A stretch of DNA of 17,745 nucleotides, taken from NCBI GenBank assembly GCA_039933315.1, contig JBDTOI010000082.1, positions 1-17,745 of the forward strand. Reading direction: 5' to 3'. The position numbers were made by a program, and so were the translations under genes. This stretch comes from DASXRU01 sp039933315 (GTDB lineage Bacteria; Acidobacteriota; Blastocatellia; Pyrinomonadales; Pyrinomonadaceae). This document shows, piece after piece, positions 1 through 8,146 of this stretch. The number at the start of each line of letters is the position of its first letter. Position 1 is the first letter of the stretch. The notes beneath the pieces were generated by a model. It had not been told where the DNA came from and did not search any database. It saw only the letters and a program-made list of their open reading frames with translations.

Positions 1-68
1 ATTCAATGAGGTGGTGGAGACAACGAGGGGCGGCCACGGAGTGCCGCCCCTACAATTCATTCAATGAG
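1..68. repeat. 10-bp direct repeats flanking palindrome copy A
   Basis: The 10-mer ATTCAATGAG occurs at 1-10 and again at 59-68, bracketing 48 bp that contain a palindromic repeat. This looks like a target-site duplication. The right copy holds the ATG (64-66) of the oxidoreductase gene, and both copies hold a TGA (7-9 and 65-67) overlapping the ATG as ATGA. The window begins at base 1, so the left copy could extend further upstream. Chance recurrence of a 10-mer so close by is unlikely, but it cannot be excluded from one locus. Confidence 0.5.
27..56. repeat. Palindromic dispersed repeat, copy A (half element)
   Basis: A perfect 8-bp stem GGGGCGGC (27-34) / GCCGCCCC (43-50) encloses the loop CACGGAGT and is followed by TACAAT. 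The sequence matches the right half of the longer inverted-repeat copies near 5.6 and 9.2 kb. It lies eight bases upstream of the oxidoreductase start codon, where a ribosome-binding site would be expected and none is seen. In mRNA the hairpin could limit or set initiation at that start. Confidence 0.8.
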
Positions 69-1290
69 TAGTTCCTTTGATTACGATGTGATTATTGCCG
101 GCGGCGGTCCCGCTGGTTCAAGCGCGGCAATTCACCTGGCGCAGCGCGGTGTCCGGGTGTTGCTGGCTGAGCAGAAACAATATCCGCGCCAGAAGCTGTG
201 CGGTGAATTCATTTCCCCTGAATGTCTGGCGCACTTCGAAAAGCTTGGCGTTTCCGAGCAGATGCAGGCGGCGCGCGAAGCGCAACTCCACTCGACTGTG
301 TTTTACGCGCCTCGCGGAAACAGCGCCAACGTCCCCAGTACCTGGTTTGGTAATAACCAGCTAGCCCTCGGCCTGAGTCGCGCGGAAATGGACCACCAGC
401 TGCTCCGGCGCGCGTCGGCAGCCGGCGTCACGGTACTTGAAGAGACCCAGGCAGGCGCTCTTCTTATTAACGATGGAAGAGTAGAAGGGGCTCAGTTAAG
501 GTCAAAAGGCAATGAAGTCCACTACCGCGCGCGCATCACAATTGATGCCACCGGCAGAGCGGGCGCACTGGCCCACCGGCTGAATACTCCAGGGTCGAGC
601 AGCGCGCGATCGAAGCGCCGCGCAACGCTGGTTGCTTTTAAAGCGCATCTTGAAGACGTGCGGATTGCGCCCGGTACCTGCGAAATCTACTTCTACCGGG
701 GCGGCTACGGCGGACTCAGCAGCATTGAAGGTAGTCTCAGCAACCTTTGCTTCATTGCGTCGGCCCGTGACGTGCGCGCCTGCGGTGCTGATGCCGAGCG
801 GGTGCTACGCGAAGTAGTCTGCCAAAACGCACGCGCGCGCCACACTCTGGCTAACGCACGCAGAACTGGTGAGTGGCTGGCGGTTACGCTGGAAGGCTTT
901 GGCCGGCGGCGGCTGGTGCCGGCTCAGGGTTTGATCGCAATCGGCGACGCGGCTTCATTCATTGATCCCTTCTCCGGCAGCGGCATGTTGATGGCCTTTG
1001 AGAATGGTGAACTGGCGGCGGAAATTGTCGCCAGTTACTTGCCTCGTTTAGGCACAGACGCTGATTTCGAGAGGCTGGCGCGGGACTATCGAACGGTTTA
1101 CCGCAGAAAGTTTCGCGCCCGGCTGAGGGTGTGCGGCATGCTGCGCCGGGCCGCCTTCACTCCCGGCCTGGCGGCAGCTGCGATTCACATGGTAAGTGTG
1201 AACGACCGTTTGTGTCGCACATTGGCAAGGGCAACGCGCGGCCCGTCGCGGACGAGAACGTACGTCGAGACACGCGACGAAGCTGTGTAA
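64..1290 (+). CDS. FAD-dependent oxidoreductase, geranylgeranyl reductase family
   Basis: This is a 408-residue flavoprotein of the geranylgeranyl-reductase/FAD-monooxygenase superfamily (COG0644-like), which typically reduces or hydroxylates isoprenoid, lipid or polyketide-type substrates. The N-terminus carries the Rossmann dinucleotide motif GGGPAG at residues 13-18, with the ribose-binding acidic residue E36 at the end of strand 2. A KLCGE segment follows at 44-48, typical of this family. The second FAD contact, IGDAASFIDPFSGSG, has its GD at 294-295. The length is normal for the family. The ATG at 64 is used because the FAD motif begins a few residues later; no Shine-Dalgarno sequence is visible because a hairpin repeat occupies the upstream region. 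The gene may have been the distal member of an operon entering from the left. The substrate is unknown. Family assignment is secure; the exact reaction is not. Confidence 0.9.
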   Translation: MSSSFDYDVIIAGGGPAGSSAAIHLAQRGVRVLLAEQKQYPRQKLCGEFISPECLAHFEKLGVSEQMQAAREAQLHSTVFYAPRGNSANVPSTWFGNNQLALGLSRAEMDHQLLRRASAAGVTVLEETQAGALLINDGRVEGAQLRSKGNEVHYRARITIDATGRAGALAHRLNTPGSSSARSKRRATLVAFKAHLEDVRIAPGTCEIYFYRGGYGGLSSIEGSLSNLCFIASARDVRACGADAERVLREVVCQNARARHTLANARRTGEWLAVTLEGFGRRRLVPAQGLIAIGDAASFIDPFSGSGMLMAFENGELAAEIVASYLPRLGTDADFERLARDYRTVYRRKFRARLRVCGMLRRAAFTPGLAAAAIHMVSVNDRLCRTLARATRGPSRTRTYVETRDEAV

Positions 1291-1339
1291 GCGCGGCCTC
1301 GTGAGGGACTTGGCGGCCGGGAAGCCTCAGCAATAATCC

Positions 1340-1367
1340 TTGCCAGCCGTGTACCTTTTGCTGTAAA
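1340..1367 (+). promoter_or_regulatory. Weak candidate promoter upstream of the TonB-dependent receptor
   Basis: TTGCCA (1340-1345) and TGTAAA (1362-1367), separated by 16 bases, resemble a sigma-70 type -35/-10 pair, each with four or five consensus matches. They would give a leader of about 200 nucleotides before the receptor gene. This is the best pair I see in the 290-bp gap 1291-1580, but matches of this quality occur by chance. Confidence 0.2.
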
Positions 1368-1476
1368 AGACAGGCGTGTGCGTTCAACTAATGTGGCGCG
1401 GCGCTGTGCCGAATTGAGTTAACTGAGCACGGCCGGTTGCGCGCGTTAAAGACCTTACGAACAAATCCGTGGGAGT

Positions 1477-1500
1477 CCGTCGCGATTCGCCAGGCGACGG
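1477..1500 (+). promoter_or_regulatory. Leader hairpin upstream of receptor gene
   Basis: CCGTCGC (1477-1483) pairs perfectly with GCGACGG (1494-1500) around a 10-base loop. It lies about 80 bases upstream of the receptor start. There is no T-run after it, so it is not a terminator. It could be a leader RNA structure; no riboswitch class was recognised. Confidence 0.3.
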
Positions 1501-1580
1501 TGAAGTTGTCCGACAGTAGCGAGTTCCTTATCGCCCGCGTCTCCCGAGTCCTTTAACCTTTAGTTTCAAGGAGAATCAAT

Positions 1581-4500
1581 ATGTTTGCGTCCCCTAGGCA
1601 ATGGCTTAACGCCTCGACCAGGCCTCTACTTATTTGTGCTGCAATTCTGGTTTGCGCCGGGGCCGCGATGGCTCAGTCGCAGGCGAACGCTGCCGACCTG
1701 CAGGGGTATGTGCGTGACCCGCAGGGAGCGGTCGTTGTCAATGCCGCAGTGAAGGCTCGTAACCTGGCGACCAATTTCACGCGCGACGTAACCACTAACA
1801 GTGACGGTTACTACCAGTTCATAAGTCTGCCTCCGGGAGAGTATGAGGTCACCGTCGAAGCACCGACTTATAAGAAAGCCGTCGTTCCTTCTTACAAACT
1901 GACCGTCGGGGCGCGCGCGGATTTAGATGTTGGGCTTGAGCTGGGCCAACTCACCGAGGTGGTTAATATTACCTCTGAGAACCAGCCGGTGGTTGAGACC
2001 AGTCGCACCACCGTATCCAATACGATCGAGCAAATGCGCATCGAGAATCTACCGATCAATCAACGCGACTACCTGGGCCTCTCAACCACCATCTCGAACG
2101 TCAATCGCGGCAATGACCGGCCCATTGGTCCGGCGCCGTCTTCGGGCTTGAATATCGGTGGCCAGCGCGGACGTTCGACACTGGTCCAGGTGGATGGGGC
2201 GGACAACACCGACAACTCCGTCAACGCTTCTCGTTCGACTGTTTCCCAGGAGGCGGTACAGGAGTATCAAGTCTCCACCAACTCGTACGCGCCGGAGTTT
2301 GGCCGCGCCACCGGCGGTATTATCAATGTCGTGACCAAAAGCGGCAGCAACGAGTTTAATGGAAATGTCTTCGGCTTTATCCGGCACAAATCGATCCAGG
2401 CTCGCAATGCCTTCGCTCCCCTCATTGACAATGATCCCAACAAAAAGCCGCCGTTCACGCGCGCGCAATACGGCGCGACTGTAGGGGGCCCAATCGTGAA
2501 GGACCGCACCTTCTTTTTTGCAGCAGTCGAACAGCGGCGCCGACAGGAGTCAGGATTTTTTACATCCGATGTGATAGGTAGACTCACCAGCTCGGCCACA
2601 ATTCCGGTGATCGCCGGGGTGAATCCGGTAGCGCGCACTTTTGCCAACATCACGCCGGACCAGGCTTCCTTTATCAACAGCCTGGTGGCAACAGGGGTGG
2701 GGGCGAACATCTGCCTGGCGCGAACTTACGCGTTCTTCGTTTCGAGCGCCGGACATATTGGCCTTAATGGCTTCAATCCTCTAAGCAGTCCTAATGACGG
2801 TAGTGTCTGCCCGGCTTTCAGTCCGATTGCGCCCGGTACCATCGGCGGTCGCTTCCTGCTTTCCGGGACGCCCGTGCCCACGGCTGCTAACAACGCGGTG
2901 CTCCCCGGGTTTACGACTGTTAACGAGAACGGTCTACCCATCGGCTTCCGCCCGCTTAACCAGTTGCAGCGCATCTTCCCGATTTCCGAAGATACGACCT
3001 TCTTCTCGCTGCGCGGCGATCATAAGATCAGTCAAGACAACCAGCTTACACTCCGCTTCAGTTACAACCCGAGCGACATCAGTGGTATTCAAGACGAGTC
3101 GCAAAACCAGACGCTGGGCCAGAACGACTTTTCCCGCACGGGCATTCAAACACTGCGCGACACTACCTTCGCGGCGAACCTCGCTTCGACACTTTCGAGT
3201 ACGATGGTTAACGAAGCGCGATTCCAATTCGGCCGTCGCCGCGCGACTTTCGATTCGCAAATTCCCAGTGTAGCCCTGCAAATTTCGGGAGCTGCGTTCA
3301 TCGGCTCGAATCCCTTTTCACCGGTGGCGCGCGTCGAGGACCGTTTCCAGATTGCCGACAACCTAAACTGGGTCATCGGCAACCACACAACAAAATTTGG
3401 CGCCGATTTCAACATCATTAACATCGACGCAACGTTCGAGCTGAACTTCCCGGGTCTTTTCAATTTCGGCACCTTCGCCTTGCAGCCGGTCATCACTGGC
3501 CTCCCGGCCAACGCTCCCCCGATGGAGCCCGTGCAATCCTACGGCCTGGGATTTCCCAGTGTGTTCATTCAGGGGTTTGGCGATCCGCGCAGCTCGATTA
3601 AGAACCGCCCGATCGCCTTCTTTGCGCAGGATTCATGGAAAGTGCGACGGAATATCACGCTCAACTACGGCGTGCGTTACGACGTTGAGTTGACGGATAC
3701 AATTCCGCCAATCCCGTTCCGCGATCCGCTCACTGGCACAAGCCTTTCAGCCGCTGAGCTGCTAACAGCTCAAGACTCTTTGGGAGTACAGCAGGGCTTT
3801 CCGCGCGACACGAACAATATCGCGCCGCGGGTCGGTGTTGCCTGGGACATAAATGGTGACGGCAAGACGGTCTTTCGGGCAGCCTATGGAATCTTCTACG
3901 ACCATCCATTGCTGGCGGTAGCTTTCAACTCTGACATTGCGGACGGCTCGCAGCAGCAGCAGTACACCAATGTGTTGCCGATCAGCCCTTCGTCGACCGC
4001 CACGCTGAACCTTCTGAATATCTTTCAGGGCACGGTCTGCACTGCCGCGACAACCAACCCGCTATGCCCGCCGGGCACAGTTACACCGGGCGCCGCCTCG
4101 ACGGCGCAGTATCTGCCGGGCCGTCTGGTTTTTAACGACCAGACCTTCGTTGGCTTTGGCCCAGTCTTCCCTTTCACATTGAACGTGGCCAAGGACTTCC
4201 AGTATGCCTACGCCAATCAGGCCAACGTTTCCATTGAGCGGCAATTAGGCAAGAACCTTTCGCTTTCAGCCGGTTGGATTTTTGTGGGCGCTCACCACCT
4301 GCCGCATCCGGAGGACATCAACGCCCCCCGATCGGATTTGATTGCGGAAAACTTCCGCCGCTTCTCGGCAAACAATCCGGTGCTTTGTCCGACCGGATGT
4401 CCCAATGGTCGTAACCCGACCGGTTTGGCTGAAGCCGTGCTATTCCCGATTCCCACGGCGAGCAATGCGCTGTACACCGTGCGCATTCCCGGACTGGTGG

Positions 4501-5396
4501 CCGTCAATAACACCAACGGTCAGGTGATCGTTAACGCGCTGGCGGCGAATTTCTTCCGCCCCAGCGCCCCGAACTACTTCTTCGTGCTTTCATCGACGGG
4601 CGGGTTGGTTAACCAGGCGGCTTTCAACGCAGCGATTGCGGGCAGCGTTCGCACACCAGGCCTGCTCTCGCCGTTCGGCGACGTCAGCGCGCAGCTCTCC
4701 GACGGCAACTCAAACTACAACGCGATGAATCTGGAATTGAAGCGTCGTTTCTCAAACAACTTCCAGTTCCTCGCTTCTTACACCTGGTCGCATTCAATTG
4801 ACGACTCTTCGGACTTGCAGACTTTGCTCAAGCCGCAAAACAATCGTAACTTCCGCGCTGACCGTTCCGATTCGCTCTTCGATCAGCGTCACCGGTTTGT
4901 TTTCAGCGGCGTGCTGACGACGCCTGATGCATGGCGATCTTCCGACAGCTTCGGGCAGCGATTGTTCTCTAATTTCACCATCGCGCCGATTCTGGAACTC
5001 TCTTCGGGGAGGCCGCTCAATATTCTGACCGGCTCAGATCAGAACCTTGACCTGCAAAGCTCCAATGAACGACCGAGCGTTGCCGCGGACGGCACGCTCG
5101 TCATCCCGGCGTTCCTGACAGACGGCAGCCTCGGACGGAATAGCGGTATCACGCACAGTTACATGTCGCTCGATCTGCGAGTCATGCGATCGATTCGAAT
5201 TGGCGAGAGCTTGCGGCTGGACCTGATTGCCGAGGGCTTCAACCTCTTCAATCGTTTCAACGAAGCAGCCGCGTCGCCTTTCTTTAATGATGTAAACACC
5301 TTTAAGCAGCGCGCCGGTAATGGGCGTTATTACAGCCGTCCGACCGCCGCCTATGATCCGCGACAGTTTCAGTTTGGTCTCAAGCTGAATTTCTAA
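1581..5396 (+). CDS. TonB-dependent receptor, Oar-like, with carboxypeptidase regulatory-like domain
   Basis: This is a 1271-residue outer-membrane beta-barrel receptor that would import a large or scarce substrate using TonB-transmitted energy. It has a signal peptide (residues 1 to about 31, ending AMA before Q32). A carboxypeptidase-regulatory-like/CNA-B-type beta-sandwich domain follows at about 36-118 (LQGYVRDPQGA, then SDGYYQF and LPPGEYEVTV), then a plug domain at about 125-255 with the family hallmark FGRATGGIINVVTKSGSNEF near 240-259, and then a very long barrel ending in FQFGLKLNF with the terminal Phe expected for BAM recognition. This architecture is greatly expanded in Acidobacteriota. 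The ATG is fixed by AAGGAG at 1568-1573, seven bases upstream. The gene stands alone: a 290-bp gap precedes it and a strong terminator follows. The substrate cannot be deduced; neighbouring genes give no clear polysaccharide or metal context. Confidence 0.95.
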   Translation: MFASPRQWLNASTRPLLICAAILVCAGAAMAQSQANAADLQGYVRDPQGAVVVNAAVKARNLATNFTRDVTTNSDGYYQFISLPPGEYEVTVEAPTYKKAVVPSYKLTVGARADLDVGLELGQLTEVVNITSENQPVVETSRTTVSNTIEQMRIENLPINQRDYLGLSTTISNVNRGNDRPIGPAPSSGLNIGGQRGRSTLVQVDGADNTDNSVNASRSTVSQEAVQEYQVSTNSYAPEFGRATGGIINVVTKSGSNEFNGNVFGFIRHKSIQARNAFAPLIDNDPNKKPPFTRAQYGATVGGPIVKDRTFFFAAVEQRRRQESGFFTSDVIGRLTSSATIPVIAGVNPVARTFANITPDQASFINSLVATGVGANICLARTYAFFVSSAGHIGLNGFNPLSSPNDGSVCPAFSPIAPGTIGGRFLLSGTPVPTAANNAVLPGFTTVNENGLPIGFRPLNQLQRIFPISEDTTFFSLRGDHKISQDNQLTLRFSYNPSDISGIQDESQNQTLGQNDFSRTGIQTLRDTTFAANLASTLSSTMVNEARFQFGRRRATFDSQIPSVALQISGAAFIGSNPFSPVARVEDRFQIADNLNWVIGNHTTKFGADFNIINIDATFELNFPGLFNFGTFALQPVITGLPANAPPMEPVQSYGLGFPSVFIQGFGDPRSSIKNRPIAFFAQDSWKVRRNITLNYGVRYDVELTDTIPPIPFRDPLTGTSLSAAELLTAQDSLGVQQGFPRDTNNIAPRVGVAWDINGDGKTVFRAAYGIFYDHPLLAVAFNSDIADGSQQQQYTNVLPISPSSTATLNLLNIFQGTVCTAATTNPLCPPGTVTPGAASTAQYLPGRLVFNDQTFVGFGPVFPFTLNVAKDFQYAYANQANVSIERQLGKNLSLSAGWIFVGAHHLPHPEDINAPRSDLIAENFRRFSANNPVLCPTGCPNGRNPTGLAEAVLFPIPTASNALYTVRIPGLVAVNNTNGQVIVNALAANFFRPSAPNYFFVLSSTGGLVNQAAFNAAIAGSVRTPGLLSPFGDVSAQLSDGNSNYNAMNLELKRRFSNNFQFLASYTWSHSIDDSSDLQTLLKPQNNRNFRADRSDSLFDQRHRFVFSGVLTTPDAWRSSDSFGQRLFSNFTIAPILELSSGRPLNILTGSDQNLDLQSSNERPSVAADGTLVIPAFLTDGSLGRNSGITHSYMSLDLRVMRSIRIGESLRLDLIAEGFNLFNRFNEAAASPFFNDVNTFKQRAGNGRYYSRPTAAYDPRQFQFGLKLNF

Positions 5397-5418
5397 AAAA
5401 CGCCGCCAGCATAAACAG

Positions 5419-5463
5419 AACCGGAAGGACGATCGCCACCCAAGGTCGTCCTTCCGGTTTTTT
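5419..5463 (+). terminator. Rho-independent terminator of receptor gene
   Basis: AACCGGAAGGACGA (5419-5432) pairs perfectly over 14 bp with TCGTCCTTCCGGTT (5446-5459) around a 13-base loop, and the transcript continues into a T-run (5458-5463). It starts 22 bases after the receptor stop codon. It is the strongest intrinsic terminator in the window. Confidence 0.9.
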
Positions 5464-5873
5464 GTGTCCTGTTATTACCCCGGCTACTTCATGTTGTCGA
5501 TCAATGACACATCGCTCTGGGTCAACTCATAGTTTTGAGTTGGGTAACTTTTTGGTTTCGCGCAATGGCGCTAAGAAAAGCATTGTAGGGGCGGCACTCC
5601 GCCCCTTCTCCGCGTCCACTAATCATGTAGCCACTTACGAAGGGGTGGCCACGGAGTGCCGCCCCTACAATGCTTTTCTTACGCCTTCCCGCGTAACCTC
5701 AAACCACGTGGAATCAGGGCCCAGAGGCTCCCTTCGGCCGCTTTTCTTTTGGGCAGCAAAGCACTAGGCTGAGGGCGCAAGGCGAACCAAGTTTTCACGA
5801 AAAGCATCGGAAACTGGCAAAGGGAGCGCCGCGCGCCAAACAATCAAGCCTTTCCCCAGAAAGAATCGTAGAA
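5464..5873. other. Intergenic region between receptor and TPR gene
   Basis: No credible gene is seen. The region holds a small hairpin (CAACTCA 5523-5529 / TGAGTTG 5536-5542, six-base loop) and the MITE-like inverted repeat at 5572-5681. The open frame that crosses this region owes part of its length to the repeat, which translates into the recurring string ATECRPYN, and it has no ribosome-binding site. The last 190 bases before the TPR gene show no convincing promoter or Shine-Dalgarno sequence. Confidence 0.6.
5572..5681. repeat. MITE-like palindromic repeat, copy B (full element)
   Basis: A perfect 30-bp inverted repeat joins 5572-5601 with 5652-5681. Each arm carries the family core (TGTAGGGGCGGCACTCCG and its complement) plus 11 bp of matching flank (TAAGAAAAGCA / TGCTTTTCTTA). 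With a one-base bulge the pairing extends four more bases outward (GGCG 5567-5570). The left arm lacks TGGCCG relative to copy D. The spacer shares AATCATGTAGC and ACTTAC with copy D. There is no transposase and no clear flanking direct repeat. It is probably a non-autonomous or REP-like mobile palindrome. Confidence 0.85.
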
Positions 5874-7103
5874 ATGTCCGAATTCAGAGATAAGTATTTT
5901 CGCCCAATTCTCCTCCTTTCCTGCATTTTCGCGGCCTCAACATTGGTTGTTGAAGCCCAAACGTCACGCCCACGACGGGTCAATCCGCCTGAGACCCTTT
6001 TGGGCCCGGGGCCGAAGTCGCCCCCGGTGGCGAACAAGAATGCGCCCCTGGTGGACGTCAGGCCGGCAAGGCCAGTCGGCGAGGGTCCGGTGTCGGCCGA
6101 CACTTCGCACGCATACCAACTCTTGCAGCAAAAGCAGTATGCCGCCGCCGCCAAAGAAGCGAAACAAATTGCCGCCAGTTATCCGACTGATCCTGAGGCC
6201 TGGAAGATCGCAGGGTTTGCGGAATTAAGTTTGAAGCAGTACGCCGAAGCTTCTACCGATCTGCAAAAGGCTTTGGACCTGCAACGCGCCGCGCGCCAGG
6301 AAGATTCGCATACGGTCGATGCCCTTGCCGAGGCATACGTGCTGAGTGAGAATTTTGAGCAGGCCCTGCCACTCCTGGTCAGCGCCACTGCGCGACAGGC
6401 TGCTAAACCCGATGCGGTCTTTCTCTATTACCGCGGGCTGGCAGAATTCAAAACCGGAAAAGCAAAAGACGCCGAGCAATCATTCAACGCCGCGATCAAG
6501 GCCAACCCGAAGGATGCGGCCTCGCTATATTTCCTGGGACAGATTGCCCTTTCCCGTGGCGAGCTGGATGCTGCCATTGCGGCGTTGAATCGCGCCACAG
6601 TCAGTGATCCGCGACAAGCGCCGGCCTGGGCCTCGTTGACCTCTGCGTATCTACGCCGTGCCGGTACCGCCGGCGATACTCCGAAGGCTGACGCGGACAA
6701 CCTGAGTGCGGTGCGCGCCGGTGAAGGGTTGACGCGCGTGCGGACTGACGAAGATGCAGTGCGCCTTTTCGGCCAGGCCCTGATTTCGGCCAAACTGTAT
6801 CCGCGCGCGGCAGCTGCGCTTGAACCCGTCTCCGGTCCAAACGCCAAAGCGGTGACTTTATATCTGCTCGGCGTGGCCCACTCGCGGGCTAATAACTTTC
6901 CCAAAGCGATCGCCGCCTTTGAGCGCGCCAATACCAAAGCGCCTGAGGACATGAATGTCTTTCGCGAGCTGGGTTATGCCTACGAGAAAACAAAGCAGTA
7001 CGCCAGGGCGTTTGCGCTTTACCAGAAAGCGCTGCAGGCCGCGCCTGACGATGCGGATTTCAAGGAGTCTCTGGAGCGTGTGCGCCCGGCCGTGAAACCG
7101 TAA
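5874..7103 (+). CDS. Secreted TPR-repeat protein
   Basis: This 409-residue protein is probably periplasmic and built mostly of tetratricopeptide repeats, which act as protein-binding scaffolds. Residues 1 to about 28 form a signal peptide (charged MSEFRDKYFR, then a hydrophobic core, ending VVEA before Q29). A Pro/Arg-rich linker follows to about residue 75. Helical TPR units then run to the end, clearest around 76-140 (AYQLLQQKQYAAAAKEA, AELSLKQYAEASTDLQKAL), 182-250 (LAEFKTGKAKDAEQSFNAAI, GQIALSRGELDAAIAALNRA) and 325-395 (GVAHSRANNFPKAIAAFERA, GYAYEKTKQYARAFALYQKA). The start is chosen because the signal peptide begins there; the upstream GAAAGAATCG is only a poor Shine-Dalgarno. No catalytic domain is present. 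Partner and process are unknown. A hairpin repeat directly follows the stop codon. Confidence 0.88.
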   Translation: MSEFRDKYFRPILLLSCIFAASTLVVEAQTSRPRRVNPPETLLGPGPKSPPVANKNAPLVDVRPARPVGEGPVSADTSHAYQLLQQKQYAAAAKEAKQIAASYPTDPEAWKIAGFAELSLKQYAEASTDLQKALDLQRAARQEDSHTVDALAEAYVLSENFEQALPLLVSATARQAAKPDAVFLYYRGLAEFKTGKAKDAEQSFNAAIKANPKDAASLYFLGQIALSRGELDAAIAALNRATVSDPRQAPAWASLTSAYLRRAGTAGDTPKADADNLSAVRAGEGLTRVRTDEDAVRLFGQALISAKLYPRAAAALEPVSGPNAKAVTLYLLGVAHSRANNFPKAIAAFERANTKAPEDMNVFRELGYAYEKTKQYARAFALYQKALQAAPDDADFKESLERVRPAVKP

Positions 7104-7110
7104 TTCTTTT

Positions 7111-7139
7111 TGTAGGGGTGTCCCTCCGTGGGCACCCCT
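7111..7139 (+). repeat. Palindromic dispersed repeat, copy C, possible terminator
   Basis: TGTAGGGG opens a 10-bp stem (7114-7120 plus 7122-7124 with 7130-7139, one bulged T at 7121) around the loop TCCGT. It is a diverged short member of the same family (TGTCCCTCCGTGGGCA in place of CGGCACTCCGTGGCCG). It lies seven bases after the TPR gene's stop codon and could end or stabilise that transcript, although the T-run lies before rather than after the stem in this orientation. Confidence 0.65.
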
Positions 7140-7159
7140 CGGTTGGTAGATATCTCCCA

Positions 7160-7188
7160 TTGAGGACAGCTGAATGTCTTTGAATACT
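7160..7188 (+). promoter_or_regulatory. Candidate sigma-70 type promoter for the 169-aa protein gene
   Basis: TTGAGG (7160-7165) and AATACT (7183-7188) are separated by exactly 17 bases, each matching four of six consensus bases. Transcription would start near 7195 and give a leader of about 22 bases. Spacing and position are good; base matches are modest. Confidence 0.35.
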
Positions 7189-7216
7189 TAGCCCCATTTG
7201 CGATAGCATCCGGCCC

Positions 7217-7726
7217 ATGAGAAATCCCAAACGAATCAGGTCCTATGCCACACGACTTCTGAGCACAGCCCTTTTAATTTCAGCGTGCCAGTTTCCCATT
7301 TGCCGGCCCGCGCAGGCAGCATCCTGGGGCAGCATTCAACCCTTGAAATCGCGGCGGGCGGAGGTGGAGCGGCTGCTGGGGAAACCTGTTAACGAGAGTT
7401 CTGCCGGCGACTCAACGTTGCACTACAACGTCTCGGGCGGCAATGTGACAGTAAGTTTCGTAACCGCAAAATTCGTCGCGACGAAAAAGCTCTCGCCGGA
7501 TCTGGAAGGGACAGTGCTGCTGATAGTTTTGCAGCATGAACGCTCATCGGACACTCCTGATTCGATGGGTCTGCCAAAAAATCGCGACTTCGATCGCCAG
7601 GGCGGAGATGACGTTGCGATCTATAGCAATATGAAGGATGGCATTGTTTACACTTTTATTGGCGGCAAATTGAAGACTTCGCGTTACTCGGCCTCGTCCG
7701 ATGAACTGTTGCGGGCGCGAAAGTAA
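7217..7726 (+). CDS. Small exported hypothetical protein, possible lipoprotein
   Basis: This 169-residue protein has a basic N-terminus (MRNPKRIRSY) followed by a hydrophobic stretch. Two export interpretations compete: a lipobox-like ISAC with Cys24 as the lipidated residue, or ordinary signal peptidase cleavage after RPAQA at about residue 34. The mature part begins with WGSIQPLKSRRAEVERLLGK, a pattern (W..I.PL.S.R..VE.LLG.P) that I associate with uncharacterised Acidobacteria proteins and that resembles the start of SmpA/OmlA-like beta folds. The rest is predicted beta-rich, with a conserved-looking YSNMKDGIVYTFIGGKL segment near 136-152. No catalytic residues are recognised. No good ribosome-binding site precedes the ATG. 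Function unknown. Confidence 0.75.
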   Translation: MRNPKRIRSYATRLLSTALLISACQFPICRPAQAASWGSIQPLKSRRAEVERLLGKPVNESSAGDSTLHYNVSGGNVTVSFVTAKFVATKKLSPDLEGTVLLIVLQHERSSDTPDSMGLPKNRDFDRQGGDDVAIYSNMKDGIVYTFIGGKLKTSRYSASSDELLRARK

Positions 7727-7813
7727 ACACGACTTTTTCGGCCGGCTATTTGCCGCTGCCACATCGTTAAGTCCAATCAGGTTGAATAGTGAAGCAACCT
7801 CCGGGAAAATCTT

Positions 7814-8101
7814 TTGAGTAATCGCAATGGCGCTTCAGCTACTGCGGTGGCGTTCGTGACCTATTCGCTGATTCCCTATCTGGGAATTGTCTTCTGCCCT
7901 GGCGCAGTAGTGATGGGTATCGTAGGTTGGCTCGCTTCACACCGGTTTCCTGAAAACGGCACTCGCAGGGCATCCTCCGCCTGTACGTTAGCCGGGCTAT
8001 TTATGCTGGGGGTGCAGGTGCTGCTCTGGTGGCTACTCTACAAGGTGCCGGCCTGGGCGGGGATAAGCCAGGCGGCGGGGGCAACCGGCCCTCCGTTTTG
8101 A
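7814..8101 (+). CDS. Small membrane protein with two transmembrane helices (TTG start)
   Basis: This is a 95-residue hydrophobic protein with two predicted membrane segments, at about 9-36 (AVAFVTYSLIPYLGIVFCPG onwards) and 53-79 (ACTLAGLFMLGVQVLLWWLL), joined by a short basic loop with GTRR. The layout recalls DUF4190-type small membrane proteins, but I cannot assign a family firmly. The frame is closed upstream by a TGA at 7790-7792, and the only initiator ahead of the first helix is TTG at 7814, with CCGGGA about eight bases before it. A short GTG-initiated peptide (7789-7821) overlaps this start in another frame. It ends 45 bases before the TonB-domain gene, so the two may be cotranscribed. 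Function unknown. Confidence 0.65.
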   Translation: MSNRNGASATAVAFVTYSLIPYLGIVFCPGAVVMGIVGWLASHRFPENGTRRASSACTLAGLFMLGVQVLLWWLLYKVPAWAGISQAAGATGPPF

Positions 8102-8146
8102 GCGTCTTTTACAATTGTTCTTGCCGCATTAAGAAGAGAGGTAGTT

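Noticed and set aside
5682..5873. Promoter and ribosome-binding site for the TPR gene
   Set aside because: No -35/-10 pair with acceptable spacing and no good Shine-Dalgarno sequence could be found, so none is claimed.
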